From positions 1 through 64,000 of the forward strand of contig NZ_BMQK01000018.1 in the NCBI RefSeq assembly GCF_014648075.1: a DNA stretch of 64,000 bases, in the 5' to 3' direction. Under the pieces are notes generated by a model. That model did not search any database. It was not told the origin of the DNA and saw only the letters and a program-made list of their open reading frames with translations. The position numbers and the translations under genes are program-made. Shown piece by piece: positions 1 through 8,362 of this stretch. Position 1 is the stretch's first letter, and each line of letters opens with the position of its first letter. The DNA is from Streptomyces ruber (GTDB taxonomy: Bacteria; Actinomycetota; Actinomycetes; Streptomycetales; Streptomycetaceae).

Positions 1-184
1 AGGTGACCTCGTCCCGCTCGAACTTCATCCGGGCGCCGCGCCCGTAGCCGAGCCGGCGCCGGGCGAGGTGGTCCGCCACCATGTCGGTGGTGATCGGCAC
101 GCCGGCGGGAAGACCCTCCAGCGTCGCGACGAGTGCGGGACCGTGGGACTCCCCCGCGGTCAGCCAGCGCAGCCTGCTCAACAT
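1..184 (-). CDS. aroC: Chorismate synthase, N-terminal part (runs off the window)
   Basis: Chorismate synthase converts 5-enolpyruvylshikimate-3-phosphate to chorismate, using reduced FMN. Only the first 61 codons are in the window. The start reads [20 protein letters not shown], the typical N-terminus of the family, followed by [11 protein letters not shown] and the RRxxGYGRGxRM region that binds substrate and flavin. The ATG follows a GAGGAG site by a few bases and overlaps the end of the broken EPSP synthase gene, so translation was probably coupled. It is the last visible gene of a minus-strand shikimate/chorismate operon. Such a copy next to a PhzE-type enzyme is more likely a pathway-specific supply enzyme than the housekeeping copy (inference). 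Confidence 0.88.
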   Translation of the reverse strand, partial: MLSRLRWLTAGESHGPALVATLEGLPAGVPITTDMVADHLARRRLGYGRGARMKFERDEVT

Positions 185-821
185 TGCTCCTCACTGCTCG
201 CAACGAAGTCGGGAAAGGGCCGGTGCAGTTCGGCGAGGACCCGGGGAAGGCCGGCGTAGGCGCCGAAGCGGCGCATCGGCGCCAGAGACATGTGGACGTA
301 CGGGCGGCTGACCAGGTTCTCGGGGCGCAGCACCAGTGGGGCGCGCCTCACAGGGGCGCCGCCATCAGCAGGCCGCTCAGGTACTGGCTGCTGGGCGAGC
401 CGTCGAGGACGGGCTCGCCGCCGTCCAGGCCAGCTGCGGTCACCTCCGGCGGCAGGGTGCCGTCCGCCGACCGGACCGTGGCGCCGAGCCGGGCCAGGGA
501 ATCGACCAGGGGCCGCAGGGGGCGCGGGCCCGCGACCGCCCGGAGCCGTCGGACAGGTACCGGCCGCGGTGAATGGCGGCAGGAAGCGGGCCGCCGTCCC
601 GGCGTCGGCGCACCTGACCCGGCTGCCCCGCAGCGGGCCGCCGCCCAGCCCGGTGACGCCGAGGTCGGTGAGGGCCGTGCGGAAGGCCGGCGTGTCGTCG
701 CTGACCGAGGGAGCCGCACGGGCAGTGGTGCCGGTCGCGGCGGCGGCCAGCAGCAGCGCACGGTCGGTGATGCCCTTCGAGCCGGGGACACGGGCGGTAC
801 GGGGAGCGGCTCGGTGTACAT
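178..821 (-). pseudogene. aroA: EPSP synthase (AroA) remnant, frameshifted and C-terminally truncated
   Basis: Pieces of 5-enolpyruvylshikimate-3-phosphate synthase appear in order on the minus strand but in different frames. The start is MYTEPLPV at 821, after a GAGAGGACG site. Next come RVPGSKGITDRALLLAAAA (substrate loop), SDDTPAFRTALTDLGVTG and AGTAARFLPP near 590-780, then RPLVDSLARLGATV and SSQYLSGLLMAAPL (352-520), then LVSRPYVHMSLAPMRRFGAY (190-330). At least four frame changes are needed, near 795, 570, 520 and 357. The whole remnant is 644 bp, about half the usual length, and the C-terminal lobe is absent. It sits between the ADIC synthase and chorismate synthase genes, where an extra EPSP synthase makes biochemical sense. 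Sequencing error is possible for single shifts but does not explain the missing lobe. Confidence 0.85.
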
Positions 822-892
822 GGGCGGTCGTCCTCTCGGGCCGGAGTTGGTTCGGGGGCGGCCGACCGCGGTCGCCGGCCGCCCCCGTGCGG

Positions 893-2809
893 TCACAGCC
901 GGGCGCCCAGGACCTCGGTCATCAGGGCGCCGACGAGGCGTACGCCGTCCTCGGTGAGCACCGACTCCGCGTGGAACTGCATTGAGGCGAAGTGCGGGCC
1001 GCGCAGCGCGTGCACCTCACCGGTCTCCGGGTCGCGGCTGACCTCCACCAGGCCCACGCCCTCGCACTCCGCCTTGGCCTCGGGGCTGCGCGCGGCGAAC
1101 GTGTTGTAGAAGCCGACCCGTTCGCCGGCGCCGAAGAAGTCGATCTCCTGTTGCACGCCCTGGTTCGGCACCTCCCGGCGGACCAGCGGGAAGCCGAGCC
1201 GCATGCTGAGCACCTGGTGGCTGAGGCAGACCGCGAGGAACGGCCGCCGCTCCGCGAGCAGGGTGTCGACCGCCGACCGCAGATGGGCGATCTTCGGGTG
1301 TCCGGCCTCGCGCGGATCGCCGGGGCCGGGGCCCATGATGACCAGGTCGTGGCCGTCGAAGGTGTACGACTCGTCGAAGCGGCGGACCGTCACCCTCAGG
1401 CCCATCGAGCGGAGCTGGTGGTCGATCATCGAGGTGAAGGTGTCCTCGGCGTCCACCACCAGCACCCGGCGGCCTGCCAGACCCGGCACGGACCGCTCCA
1501 GCCTGTTGTCGCCCGCCAGCCAGAACCCGGCGAGCGTGGTGTTGCGCCGTTCCAGAGCGGCCCGTACGTCCGGGTGGTCGCCGAAGCGCACGGCGTCCGC
1601 GCCCGCGGTCCGCCCGGCCGCAGGGCCGTCCACCTGGAGCGCCGCGAGCAGTCCGGCCGCCTTCGCGCGGGTCTCGGCGACCTCGGAGTCCGGGTCGGAG
1701 TGACGGACGAGCGTGGCGCCGACGCCGATCCGCACGTGGCCGGCGTGGTCGATGTCGGCGGTGCGGATGAGGATGGACGAGTCCATCGCGCGGCCGCCCG
1801 AGGCGTCGCGGCCGATGAGGGCCACCACGCCGCTGTAGTAGCCGCGGCCCTCGGGCTCGTACCGTTCGACGACCCGGCAGGCGCTCTCCAGCGGGCTGCC
1901 GGTGACGGTCGGGGCGAACATCGCCTCGCGCAGTATCTCGCGCGGGTCGCGGGTGCTGTGGCCCTTGATGAAGTACTCGGTGTGCGCGAGGCGGGCCATC
2001 TCCTTCAGGTACGGGCCCACCACCCGGCCGCCGGACTCGCAGATCCGGGCCATCATCTTCAGCTCTTCGTCGACGACCATGTACAGCTCGTCGGCTTCCT
2101 TGCGGTCGGCGAGGAAGTCCAGCACCCCGGGCAGGACGGGCCCGGTCGGCGGGTAGCGGTAGGTGCCGCTGATGGGGTTCATCACGGCGGTGCCGCCGAA
2201 GAGGCTGACGTGCCGCTCGGGGGTCGCGCCGACGAAGGTCCGGTCGCCGGTGTGGACGACGAACGTCCAGTAGGCGCCCGACTCGCCGCGCAGCAGCCGG
2301 CGGAAGAACGACAGCGCGCTGTGGGGGGTGTAGTCGGTGATGTCGGCGACGAAGGAGCGCTTGATGACGAAGTTGGCGCCCTCGCCGGTGCCGATCTCGT
2401 CCTTGATGACCCGGCGGACCGTCTCGGCGTAGTCCTCGTCGGACACGTCGAAGTCGCCGCCGGTGAGCGCGATCGGCACGTCCGGCAGCCGGCGCAGGAC
2501 CTCGTCGAGGGAGAGCGCGGCCTGGTCGGTGACGGTCATCGCGATCAGCGGTGCGTCGTCGTCGGGTCCGGCGAAGCCGCGCTCGGTGATCTGCCGGTAC
2601 GGGATCAGCGTCAGCAGCTCGTGGTGAGGGCCGCCGGCCGGCGGGGCCGGCTCGGGCAGGGGCAGGTCCGCCAGGGTCTGCGGCGTCGAGACCGCGCCGA
2701 GCAGGACGTCTACGGTGTCCGGCCCGCCAGCCTCCGGGCGGTGCAGCAGGGCGAAGGGACCGGGCCGTGCTGACAGGATCCGGTCGAGGAGTCGGGCCGC
2801 CCCGGTCAT
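893..2809 (-). CDS. phzE: PhzE-type 2-amino-2-deoxyisochorismate (ADIC) synthase
   Basis: This 638-residue fused enzyme makes 2-amino-2-deoxyisochorismate from chorismate and glutamine. Residues about 1-430 are the chorismate-binding synthase domain ([19 protein letters not shown], a [11 protein letters not shown] helix, [49 protein letters not shown]). Residues about 440-638 are a class I glutamine amidotransferase with nucleophile AVCLSHQ and FHAES for the His/Glu pair. The [13 protein letters not shown] segment and the fusion order are typical of PhzE rather than of TrpE/TrpG. The ATG at 2809 overlaps the isochorismatase stop (ATGA), which sets the start and implies coupling. With the isochorismatase and DAHP synthase genes it forms the module giving trans-2,3-dihydro-3-hydroxyanthranilate. 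A plain anthranilate synthase is the alternative, less likely given the neighbour. Confidence 0.93.
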   Translation of the reverse strand: MTGAARLLDRILSARPGPFALLHRPEAGGPDTVDVLLGAVSTPQTLADLPLPEPAPPAGGPHHELLTLIPYRQITERGFAGPDDDAPLIAMTVTDQAALSLDEVLRRLPDVPIALTGGDFDVSDEDYAETVRRVIKDEIGTGEGANFVIKRSFVADITDYTPHSALSFFRRLLRGESGAYWTFVVHTGDRTFVGATPERHVSLFGGTAVMNPISGTYRYPPTGPVLPGVLDFLADRKEADELYMVVDEELKMMARICESGGRVVGPYLKEMARLAHTEYFIKGHSTRDPREILREAMFAPTVTGSPLESACRVVERYEPEGRGYYSGVVALIGRDASGGRAMDSSILIRTADIDHAGHVRIGVGATLVRHSDPDSEVAETRAKAAGLLAALQVDGPAAGRTAGADAVRFGDHPDVRAALERRNTTLAGFWLAGDNRLERSVPGLAGRRVLVVDAEDTFTSMIDHQLRSMGLRVTVRRFDESYTFDGHDLVIMGPGPGDPREAGHPKIAHLRSAVDTLLAERRPFLAVCLSHQVLSMRLGFPLVRREVPNQGVQQEIDFFGAGERVGFYNTFAARSPEAKAECEGVGLVEVSRDPETGEVHALRGPHFASMQFHAESVLTEDGVRLVGALMTEVLGARL

Positions 2810-3468
2810 GCGCGCGCTCCGGCCGTGCGGGCGGCGGCGCCGAGTTGGCCGAGGACGGTGTCCGTGGTGGTGACGACGGCGCAGCGCTGGGCGGCGTACT
2901 CCACGGCCAGCCGGTGGTACTCGGCGGAGAAGTCCGCGACCGCGTCGGCGACGAGGAACGGGCGGATGTCGTGGGTGAAGGCCTCGACCGCGGTCATCAG
3001 CACCCCGACGTGCGCGTACACGCCGCACACCACCAGTTGGTCGCGGTCCTGCTCACGCATCCACTCCAGCAGGCCCGAGCGGAAGAAGGCGCTGTAGCGC
3101 CACTTGGTGAACACCCGGTCGTCCGGCCCCGGCGCCAGCGGCTCGACGACCTCGCGGTCGGCGGGGTCCACGCGCATGCCGGGACCCCAGAAGTCCTTCA
3201 GCAGACCGCGCTGTTCGTCGGTCATCCCGCCGGGCTGCGCCGTGTACGCCACCGGCATGGCCGTCGCGACGGCCCGCTCGCGCAGCTGGGCGGCGTTGCG
3301 CACCAGCGGCTCGCGCAGCGGCGCGGGGAAGGGGCGCAGGAAGTAGCGCTGCATGTCGTGGACGAGCAGCACCGCGCGGTCCGGGTCGACGGACCACCCG
3401 GCGATGTTGCCGGGCAAGTCGTCCGCCGACGGCAGCGGATACGACTCGATGGGGGGTATGCCCGCCAT
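2806..3468 (-). CDS. phzD: PhzD-type isochorismatase
   Basis: A 220-residue isochorismatase-fold hydrolase expected to remove pyruvate from ADIC, giving trans-2,3-dihydro-3-hydroxyanthranilate. The start [20 protein letters not shown] and the strand [13 protein letters not shown] with its catalytic Asp match PhzD/EntB proteins. [12 protein letters not shown] carries the catalytic Lys, and [20 protein letters not shown] is the family signature. The ATG at 3468 follows AGAGGACAG. Its stop overlaps the start of the ADIC synthase gene, and it lies about 50 bp downstream of the DAHP synthase gene. No carrier-protein domain follows, so it resembles PhzD rather than the bifunctional EntB. There is no PhzF or PhzG homologue in view, so a phenazine end product cannot be claimed. 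3-Hydroxyanthranilate-type products are equally possible. Confidence 0.93.
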   Translation of the reverse strand: MAGIPPIESYPLPSADDLPGNIAGWSVDPDRAVLLVHDMQRYFLRPFPAPLREPLVRNAAQLRERAVATAMPVAYTAQPGGMTDEQRGLLKDFWGPGMRVDPADREVVEPLAPGPDDRVFTKWRYSAFFRSGLLEWMREQDRDQLVVCGVYAHVGVLMTAVEAFTHDIRPFLVADAVADFSAEYHRLAVEYAAQRCAVVTTTDTVLGQLGAAARTAGARA

Positions 3469-3521
3469 GACTGTCCTCTCGAGTGGTTGTCGTCGGTGGG
3501 GATGGCGGCCCGGGGGACGGG

Positions 3522-4724
3522 TTACGCCGCAGCCGGCTGAGCCGGGCGGCCGGTGAGCCACCAGGACGAGGTCACGGCCAGGGCCTGGCCGGGGTTGAGC
3601 CGCGGGTCGCAGAAGCTCGTGTAGCGGGTGCCGACGAGGTCGACCTCGGAGCCGTCGCGGACGCACTCGGTGACGTCGTCGGGAGTGGTCTCCAGGTGCA
3701 GCCCGCCCGCGACACCGCCCGCGGCGTTCACCGCGTGCTGGAACTCGTCGACCTCGCGCGCGACCGTATCCAGGAAGCGGGACTTCAGCCCGTCCGGGGT
3801 GATGACGGTGTTGCCGTGCATCGGGTCGGTCAGCCAGATGACCGGGTGCCCGGCCGCGCGTACCGCCGCCGCCAGCGGGGGCAACCGCTCGGCGACGGTC
3901 CCGGCGCCCATCCGCGCGATGAGGGTCAGCCTGCCCTCCTCCCGTCGCGGGTCGAGGCGTTCACACAGGGCGAGCAGCTCGTCCACCGTCATCCCGGGAC
4001 CGACCTTGCAGGCCACCGGGTTGACGATCTCGGCGAACAGGGCGACGTGGGCGCCGTCGAGCTGCCGGGTCCGCTCGCCTATCCACGGCCAGTGGGTGGA
4101 GGTGAGCAGCAGCCCTCCGTCCGGCTGTCGGCGCAGCATCGGGACCTCGTAGTCGAAGAGCAGCGCCTCGTGGCTGGTCCAGACGGGGGCGCCGATGCGG
4201 GCCCGGCCGGGGGCGTCGAGCCAGCCCAGGTAGCCCATGACGGCGTGGGCGGCCTGGTAGCCGGAGAGCAGCCGCTCCGGGTCGGGGCGCCGCAGCACGG
4301 GGTCGAGCTCCGGGCTGTTGACCATATGGCCGCGGTAGACCGGCAGTTCGAGGTCACCGACCCGCTCGGTGGGGCGGGAGCGGGGCTTGCCGAACTGGCC
4401 GGCCATCCGGCCGACGCGCACCACCGGCAGGCAGGTGTCCATCTCCAACTGACCGGCGAGCATGTTCAGCAGTCCGGCCTTGCGGGCCACATAGCCCGGG
4501 GTGCACTCGGCGGGGTCCTCCGCGCAGTCGCCGGCCTGCACCACATGGGCCTCGCCCACGGCCACCCGCGCCAGCATCGAGCGCAGGGTGTTCACGTCCT
4601 TCGCGTCGACGAGCGCGGGCCGGGCGGCGAGATCCTTGCGCACCCGCAGCACCTGCTCCTCGTCCTCCCAAGAGGGCTGCTGCAACGCCTGTCCGTATCG
4701 AATATCGAGCAGAGCGTTGTCCAC
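3522..4724 (-). CDS. Class II DAHP synthase (PhzC-like)
   Basis: This 400-residue 3-deoxy-D-arabino-heptulosonate-7-phosphate synthase catalyses the first step of the shikimate pathway. Class II signatures seen in order are ALQQPSW.D near the start, VQAGDCAED with the metal-binding Cys, [62 protein letters not shown] and [12 protein letters not shown] place the start at the GTG of [12 protein letters not shown] because GGAG lies about six bases upstream; the open frame continues further but that extension does not look like protein. It is first in the minus-strand operon and likely pulls carbon into the pathway free of primary-metabolism feedback control (inference). Three regularly spaced palindromic elements lie 160-215 bp upstream. 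Confidence 0.93.
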   Translation of the reverse strand: MDNALLDIRYGQALQQPSWEDEEQVLRVRKDLAARPALVDAKDVNTLRSMLARVAVGEAHVVQAGDCAEDPAECTPGYVARKAGLLNMLAGQLEMDTCLPVVRVGRMAGQFGKPRSRPTERVGDLELPVYRGHMVNSPELDPVLRRPDPERLLSGYQAAHAVMGYLGWLDAPGRARIGAPVWTSHEALLFDYEVPMLRRQPDGGLLLTSTHWPWIGERTRQLDGAHVALFAEIVNPVACKVGPGMTVDELLALCERLDPRREEGRLTLIARMGAGTVAERLPPLAAAVRAAGHPVIWLTDPMHGNTVITPDGLKSRFLDTVAREVDEFQHAVNAAGGVAGGLHLETTPDDVTECVRDGSEVDLVGTRYTSFCDPRLNPGQALAVTSSWWLTGRPAQPAAA

Positions 4725-4885
4725 TGGTTTCTCCAATCGCGACGGGCGTACGGCGATGCGGGAAGCGAAGAAGGGAACGGGGATGGAGAGCGAAGAGCGG
4801 GGAAGAAGGGCAGGGAGCGAGATCCCCGCGACGCAGAGAATCGTCCGACGGATTCCAGGCGGCCACCAACAAGGTGCGCGGTATC

Positions 4886-4936
4886 CGTCAGGTGACGCGC
4901 GATCCGTCAAGTGACCGGAGATATGTCAAGTCGGCG
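4886..4936. promoter_or_regulatory. Three operator-like elements spaced exactly 19 bp
   Basis: Cores beginning GTCA start at 4887, 4906 and 4925. The first is CGTCAGGTGACG and the second CGTCAAGTGACC, both near-perfect CGTCA-N2-TGACG inverted repeats. The third, TGTCAAGTCGGC, keeps only the left arm. They lie upstream of the DAHP synthase GTG at 4724, with no gene between. The even spacing suggests cooperative binding of a dimeric regulator. Which protein binds is unknown. Confidence 0.5.
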
Positions 4937-5003
4937 CCGACACACTGATGTCGTCCATCCGCAGTACGCCCGTCGAATTCCCGCAGTGTTCTCGGTTCTC
5001 CGC

Positions 5004-5047
5004 ACGTGTACGCGCATGCGACAACACGTGTACGCGCATGCGACAAC
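5004..5047. repeat. Perfect tandem duplication of a 22-bp unit
   Basis: Two adjacent identical 22-bp copies (5004-5025 and 5026-5047) begin ACGTGTACGCGCATGCG. Each contains the palindrome CGCATGCG, and the junction creates CACGTG. It lies in the intergenic region between the DAHP synthase promoter and the end of the first transposase-like gene. It could be a regulatory site. No matching inverted copy was seen beyond the transposase-like genes, so I do not call it a transposon end. Confidence 0.7.
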
Positions 5048-5104
5048 GACCGGCGGGTGGACGGTGGGGGACCGTCCGCCCGCCGGCCGCGGCGGGGGTC
5101 GCTG

Positions 5105-6319
5105 TCAGGCCCGGGTCACCGGGTGCTCAGCGGCGTTGCGGGCGAGCGCGACGACCGCGTGCGCGGCCGACGCCAGGGTCGTATGGCGGTGCCAGCCGCC
5201 GAAGGACCGTCCGGAGAAGTCCCGGATGCCCACCCGGTCGGCGATCTCGGTGAAGTCCCGGTCGACCCGCTCGGCCAGCTTGCTCAGCCGCACCAGGGAC
5301 GCCGGCGGCGTGGTGGAGAGGTTCGTCAGCCAGAGCTTCGCGGGCCAGCGCCCGCCCTCGTCACCGACCCCGAGGAGTACCACCTCACCCTGGCCCGGGG
5401 CCGGTCCGGACAGGGACGGGCCGGCCACTCGCACGGTCGCGGCCCAGTGGGTCCGGGGTGTCGTGTCCGGCCCGTGGTCTCCGGACAAGACGGGCCGCCG
5501 CAGGTCCCTGGCCATGATCATGATCTGCTCGGCGGCCAGCGGCCCCCGTCCGGCGGCGGGAAGGGCGGGGTCCGCGACGGTGAGCGGATGGTCCTCGCAG
5601 ACGCTCACCAGCAGCGGCATGCCCGCAGCGTGCAGCTTCTCGAAGATGGGTACGGCGTGCACCTCGCAGGAGTCGAGCACGAACGGCCGCACCGGCAGTC
5701 GCCAGCGCGTCACCGCCTCCAGACATGCCTGCACCACGCATTCGCTCAGCGTCTCCACCGGCACCCCGTCCGGGATCGCCACCTGGCTGCGCCGGAGGTC
5801 GTCCTTGAGCCAGGCCTGCGGCAGGTGGAGGCGCCAGTTGACCGGAGCACTGATGGTGTCCGAGGCGGCCCACACACCGATGGCGCGCTGTGCGTTGAGT
5901 ACCTGCCCCAGAGACGGGAAGAAGTGCTTGTCCACGCCGACCGAATGGCGTCCGGTCTTCGGGATGATGACCGGCTGCACCATCCATGCCTGCGGTGGGA
6001 CGGCATCGAGCCAGTGACCGGCGAGCGCCCGGCGGATGGGGACCCAGTCCCAGGTGGAGGCCGAGATGAAGTGGTGCAGATTCTGCTCCGACACCTGCTT
6101 GTCGAGCAGCGCGGCGATGTTGCGTATGGACTTGCGGCCCGGTGTCTCGAGCAGGCCCCGTAAGTACTGCATGGCCTTTCTGCATTGGTCGCTGCGGGAC
6201 AGCGAGGTGAAGAGCAAGGAGGAGATCTCGGTGAGGACGGCGTCATGGGAACCGGACTGAAAGGGCGCGGGGGAGGTCCCTCGTGCTGTGGTCGTGGGAT
6301 GCGGGTCAAGGCTGAGCAT
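5105..6319 (-). CDS. IS701-type transposase-like protein, probably catalytically inactive (copy A)
   Basis: A 404-residue protein with the DDE transposase fold of the IS701 type. YLRGLLETPGRKSIRNIA and HHFISASTWDWVPIRRAL match the N-terminal part of the family. SVGVDKHFFPSLGQVLNAQRAIGVWAAS and the C-terminal FSGRSFGGWHRHTTLASAA match the core. Where active members have a VxxDDTGFxKKG strand this protein has AWMVQPVIIPKTG, so the first catalytic Asp is gone, and the C-terminal catalytic Glu (R-V-E-R) appears as Asp (RVDRDF). The ATG at 6319 follows AGGAG by five bases; the longer open frame upstream is not supported. No terminal inverted repeats or target duplication were seen. A homologous gene follows upstream in the same orientation. 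I infer a retained, possibly regulatory, transposase derivative; simple decay is the alternative. Confidence 0.75.
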   Translation of the reverse strand: MLSLDPHPTTTARGTSPAPFQSGSHDAVLTEISSLLFTSLSRSDQCRKAMQYLRGLLETPGRKSIRNIAALLDKQVSEQNLHHFISASTWDWVPIRRALAGHWLDAVPPQAWMVQPVIIPKTGRHSVGVDKHFFPSLGQVLNAQRAIGVWAASDTISAPVNWRLHLPQAWLKDDLRRSQVAIPDGVPVETLSECVVQACLEAVTRWRLPVRPFVLDSCEVHAVPIFEKLHAAGMPLLVSVCEDHPLTVADPALPAAGRGPLAAEQIMIMARDLRRPVLSGDHGPDTTPRTHWAATVRVAGPSLSGPAPGQGEVVLLGVGDEGGRWPAKLWLTNLSTTPPASLVRLSKLAERVDRDFTEIADRVGIRDFSGRSFGGWHRHTTLASAAHAVVALARNAAEHPVTRA

Positions 6320-6547
6320 GAATCTCCTAACTACTGATCCAACCCGTGCTGTGGCACATCCGGGTGTGTTCGAAAGAAGACGCTGGGTGAGGCTCGGCCC
6401 GAGAGCAAGGGGCTTGGGCGAGAGGTGAGTCATCACCGGCTGGGCGAGAGTGCGAAGTTACCGGACGGTAGTCCTGTTGATGTGGGCGGCATCACTCCGG
6501 ATGCCCGCCGGGCCGTACAACGGCCTGCGGCCGTGCCGCGGTGGCGA

Positions 6548-7645
6548 TCAGATGGGCGATATGCACGCCAGCGTGATGTGCCGGTGCCGGCCCGGGAACG
6601 CCCGCTCCGCGAAGTTCCGCAGGCCGATCCCGTCCGAGATCTCCGGGAAGTGCCGCTCAACCAGTTCCGGCAGCCGGGTCGAACGCAGCGCGGACAGCAG
6701 GCAGGAGGCCGTGAAGGCGGTCAGCCACAGCCGCCGGTCCGCCCGTCGGCCGGGGCACCACTCGGCCACCAGCGTCATCGGGGCCCGCCCCGTCGGCGAG
6801 GCCGGCACCGGGACCGCCACGGCCGTCGTGCGTCCGTCCCCCGGATCCACCTGCTGGCGCAGGTGGGGCAGCAACTCGGCCAGTTCGCGCGCGGTGCGCT
6901 GGAGATCGCCGTGCTCGGGCAGCGCCGTCCGGTCGATCCGCGCCGGCGCCGCCGGACTCACCCGCACCACGAACGGCCGTCCGGGGGACGCGACATGCCG
7001 CGCGACCGCCGGTCCGTCCGGCTCCCCTGCATCCACGACCACGGGCAGCGGAGCCATTTCCGGGAGGTTCGGCAGTCCCGCCACCGCCTGCCGCACGCAC
7101 TCCTCGACGATGCCCGACGCCGCGTCCGCCGGGACGCCCGCCCGGTCCCGCAGGGGGTCGGCCGTCCAGCGGGCGGACAGCCGCAGCTCCCGGTCGACCG
7201 GTACCACCGACCGCTCCGGGGCCGGCCGGGTCCCGACCGCCGGCCGGCCGTTGACCGCGCCCAGCGGGGTCGGCTGCGGGTCCGCGCCGACCGGGTGCGA
7301 GCCGGCCCTGGGGGCCAGCGTCGAGCCGATCGTCCACGCCTCCGGGGCCAGGGTCTGCTGCGCCTGGTGGGCCGGGGCGTGCCGGATCGGTGTCCACTCC
7401 CAGGGCGAGGCGGTGACGAAGTGGTGCACGCTCTGCTGCGCCGACGCCCCCACGAACCGCGCCGCCATGCTCCGCAGCGTCTTGCGCCCGCGCACCGACA
7501 GCAACCTGCGAACGTACTGCTCGGCCCTCACCCGCTGCCCGTTGCGGTGCAGCGAGCCGAACAGCCGCCGGCGGAACTTCGCGGCCAGAACCTCCGCTAT
7601 GGGCCACTTTCCCGCCGCGTCCACGTGTCTTCGAAAGTCCCGCAT
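6548..7645 (-). CDS. IS701-type transposase-like protein, probably catalytically inactive (copy B)
   Basis: A 365-residue paralogue of the gene just downstream. It shares YVRRLLSVRGRKTLRSMAA, VHHFVTASPWEWTPIRHA and LRNFAERAFPGRHRHITLA with the other copy. The first catalytic strand reads AWTIGSTLAPRAGSHPVG, so the family DD pair is missing. The second Asp position (VVVDAGEPDG) and the last Glu (LVERHF) remain, giving a different set of losses from copy A. The ATG at 7645 is preceded by GGGGGAG. It is intact over its whole length, unlike neighbouring pseudogenes, which suggests selection on the protein (inference). It lies between copy A and the broken butyrolactone receptor gene. No insertion-sequence ends were found around it. 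Confidence 0.7.
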   Translation of the reverse strand: MRDFRRHVDAAGKWPIAEVLAAKFRRRLFGSLHRNGQRVRAEQYVRRLLSVRGRKTLRSMAARFVGASAQQSVHHFVTASPWEWTPIRHAPAHQAQQTLAPEAWTIGSTLAPRAGSHPVGADPQPTPLGAVNGRPAVGTRPAPERSVVPVDRELRLSARWTADPLRDRAGVPADAASGIVEECVRQAVAGLPNLPEMAPLPVVVDAGEPDGPAVARHVASPGRPFVVRVSPAAPARIDRTALPEHGDLQRTARELAELLPHLRQQVDPGDGRTTAVAVPVPASPTGRAPMTLVAEWCPGRRADRRLWLTAFTASCLLSALRSTRLPELVERHFPEISDGIGLRNFAERAFPGRHRHITLACISPI

Positions 7646-7676
7646 CGCCGCTCCCCCGTGGGTCCGCCCATCGAAA

Positions 7677-7692
7677 CAGGACTAACGTCCTG
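7677..7692. terminator. Short perfect hairpin followed by T-rich DNA
   Basis: CAGGAC-TAAC-GTCCTG forms a 6-bp stem with a 4-base loop, followed on the plus strand by CTTCTTTATA. It separates copy B of the transposase-like genes from the receptor pseudogene, and could be a weak terminator or an operator. Confidence 0.35.
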
Positions 7693-7787
7693 CTTCTTTA
7701 TACGCTGTTACGCGTGGGACCACCGCACATTTGCGCCAGCGGCGGTGTGCGGGACCGGCCTCACGTCGACAGGGGAGCGGTATCGCC

Positions 7788-8313
7788 TCAGGCCGCGGGG
7801 GCCGGGTCCATGTTCCGGTGCGGTGGGGTGACCAGCTTCGCCAGCACTCCGGGCCGGGCGATATCGGGGAGCGCCGGCTCCGGGAAGGCCGACACCTCCT
7901 CGCACACATTTCCGTCGGGCAGCGTCTCGGTGATCAGCTGGATGCCGGTCCAGGAACCGATGAGCTACCGTGCCACCTCCGATCCCGGGGCAGCCAGTAG
8001 GCCGGCGGCAGCGCCAGGTCCACCCATATCTGAAGCGTTACGGTCTGCGGCGGCAGCCGATCCAGGTCGGCCGCCTCGTCCGGGATGGCGCGGGCCAACT
8101 GCTCCTTCGACGCGCGAAGTCGAAGTACGGACCGCCGCGCGTGAGCCGAGTGCGCTCTCGATGAGGCCGCCGATGGCGGTGGCGTCGTACCCGAACTCGT
8201 TGAACACCTCTGCGGCGGTCTCCAGAATGATCTTCCGGGTGTGGACCGCCCGTTCCCGCCTCCCCGGGCAGCGCCTTCCCGACAATGCTTTTTACCCGCG
8301 TTTGGGCTGGCAC
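7788..8313 (-). pseudogene. Gamma-butyrolactone receptor (ArpA/TetR-type) pseudogene
   Basis: The N-terminal helix-turn-helix of a butyrolactone receptor reads RERAVHTRKIILETAAEVFN, EFGYDATAIGGLIE, then after a frame change ERTRLTRGGPYFDFA, and after another SKEQLARAIPDEAADLD. The C-terminal ligand-domain end is again recognisable: LIGSWTGIQLITETLP and LPDIARPGVLAKLV. At least three frame changes are needed, and about 50 residues of the middle are missing (175 codons against the usual 215-230). The gene is divergent from the afsA-like gene, the classical arrangement of receptor and butyrolactone synthase. The dead receptor could leave control to the two intact TetR-type genes nearby (inference). 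Confidence 0.85.
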
Positions 8314-8362
8314 TTACCTATGCAAAATCGAACGGAGGTCCGGTACTTTAACAGCCTACTGA

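Noticed and set aside
992-2773. 593-codon plus-strand open frame opposite the ADIC synthase gene
   Set aside because: Shadow of a GC-rich gene on the other strand, with His/Ala/Gly/Val-rich composition and no domain.
893-4724. Phenazine biosynthetic cluster
   Set aside because: Homologues of PhzC, PhzD and PhzE are present but no PhzF, PhzG or PhzA/B is seen, so only the supply of dihydro-hydroxyanthranilate is supported.
5004-7645. The 22-bp duplication as the end of an insertion sequence carrying the two IS701-like genes
   Set aside because: The copies are direct, not inverted, and no matching sequence was seen on the far side of the second gene.
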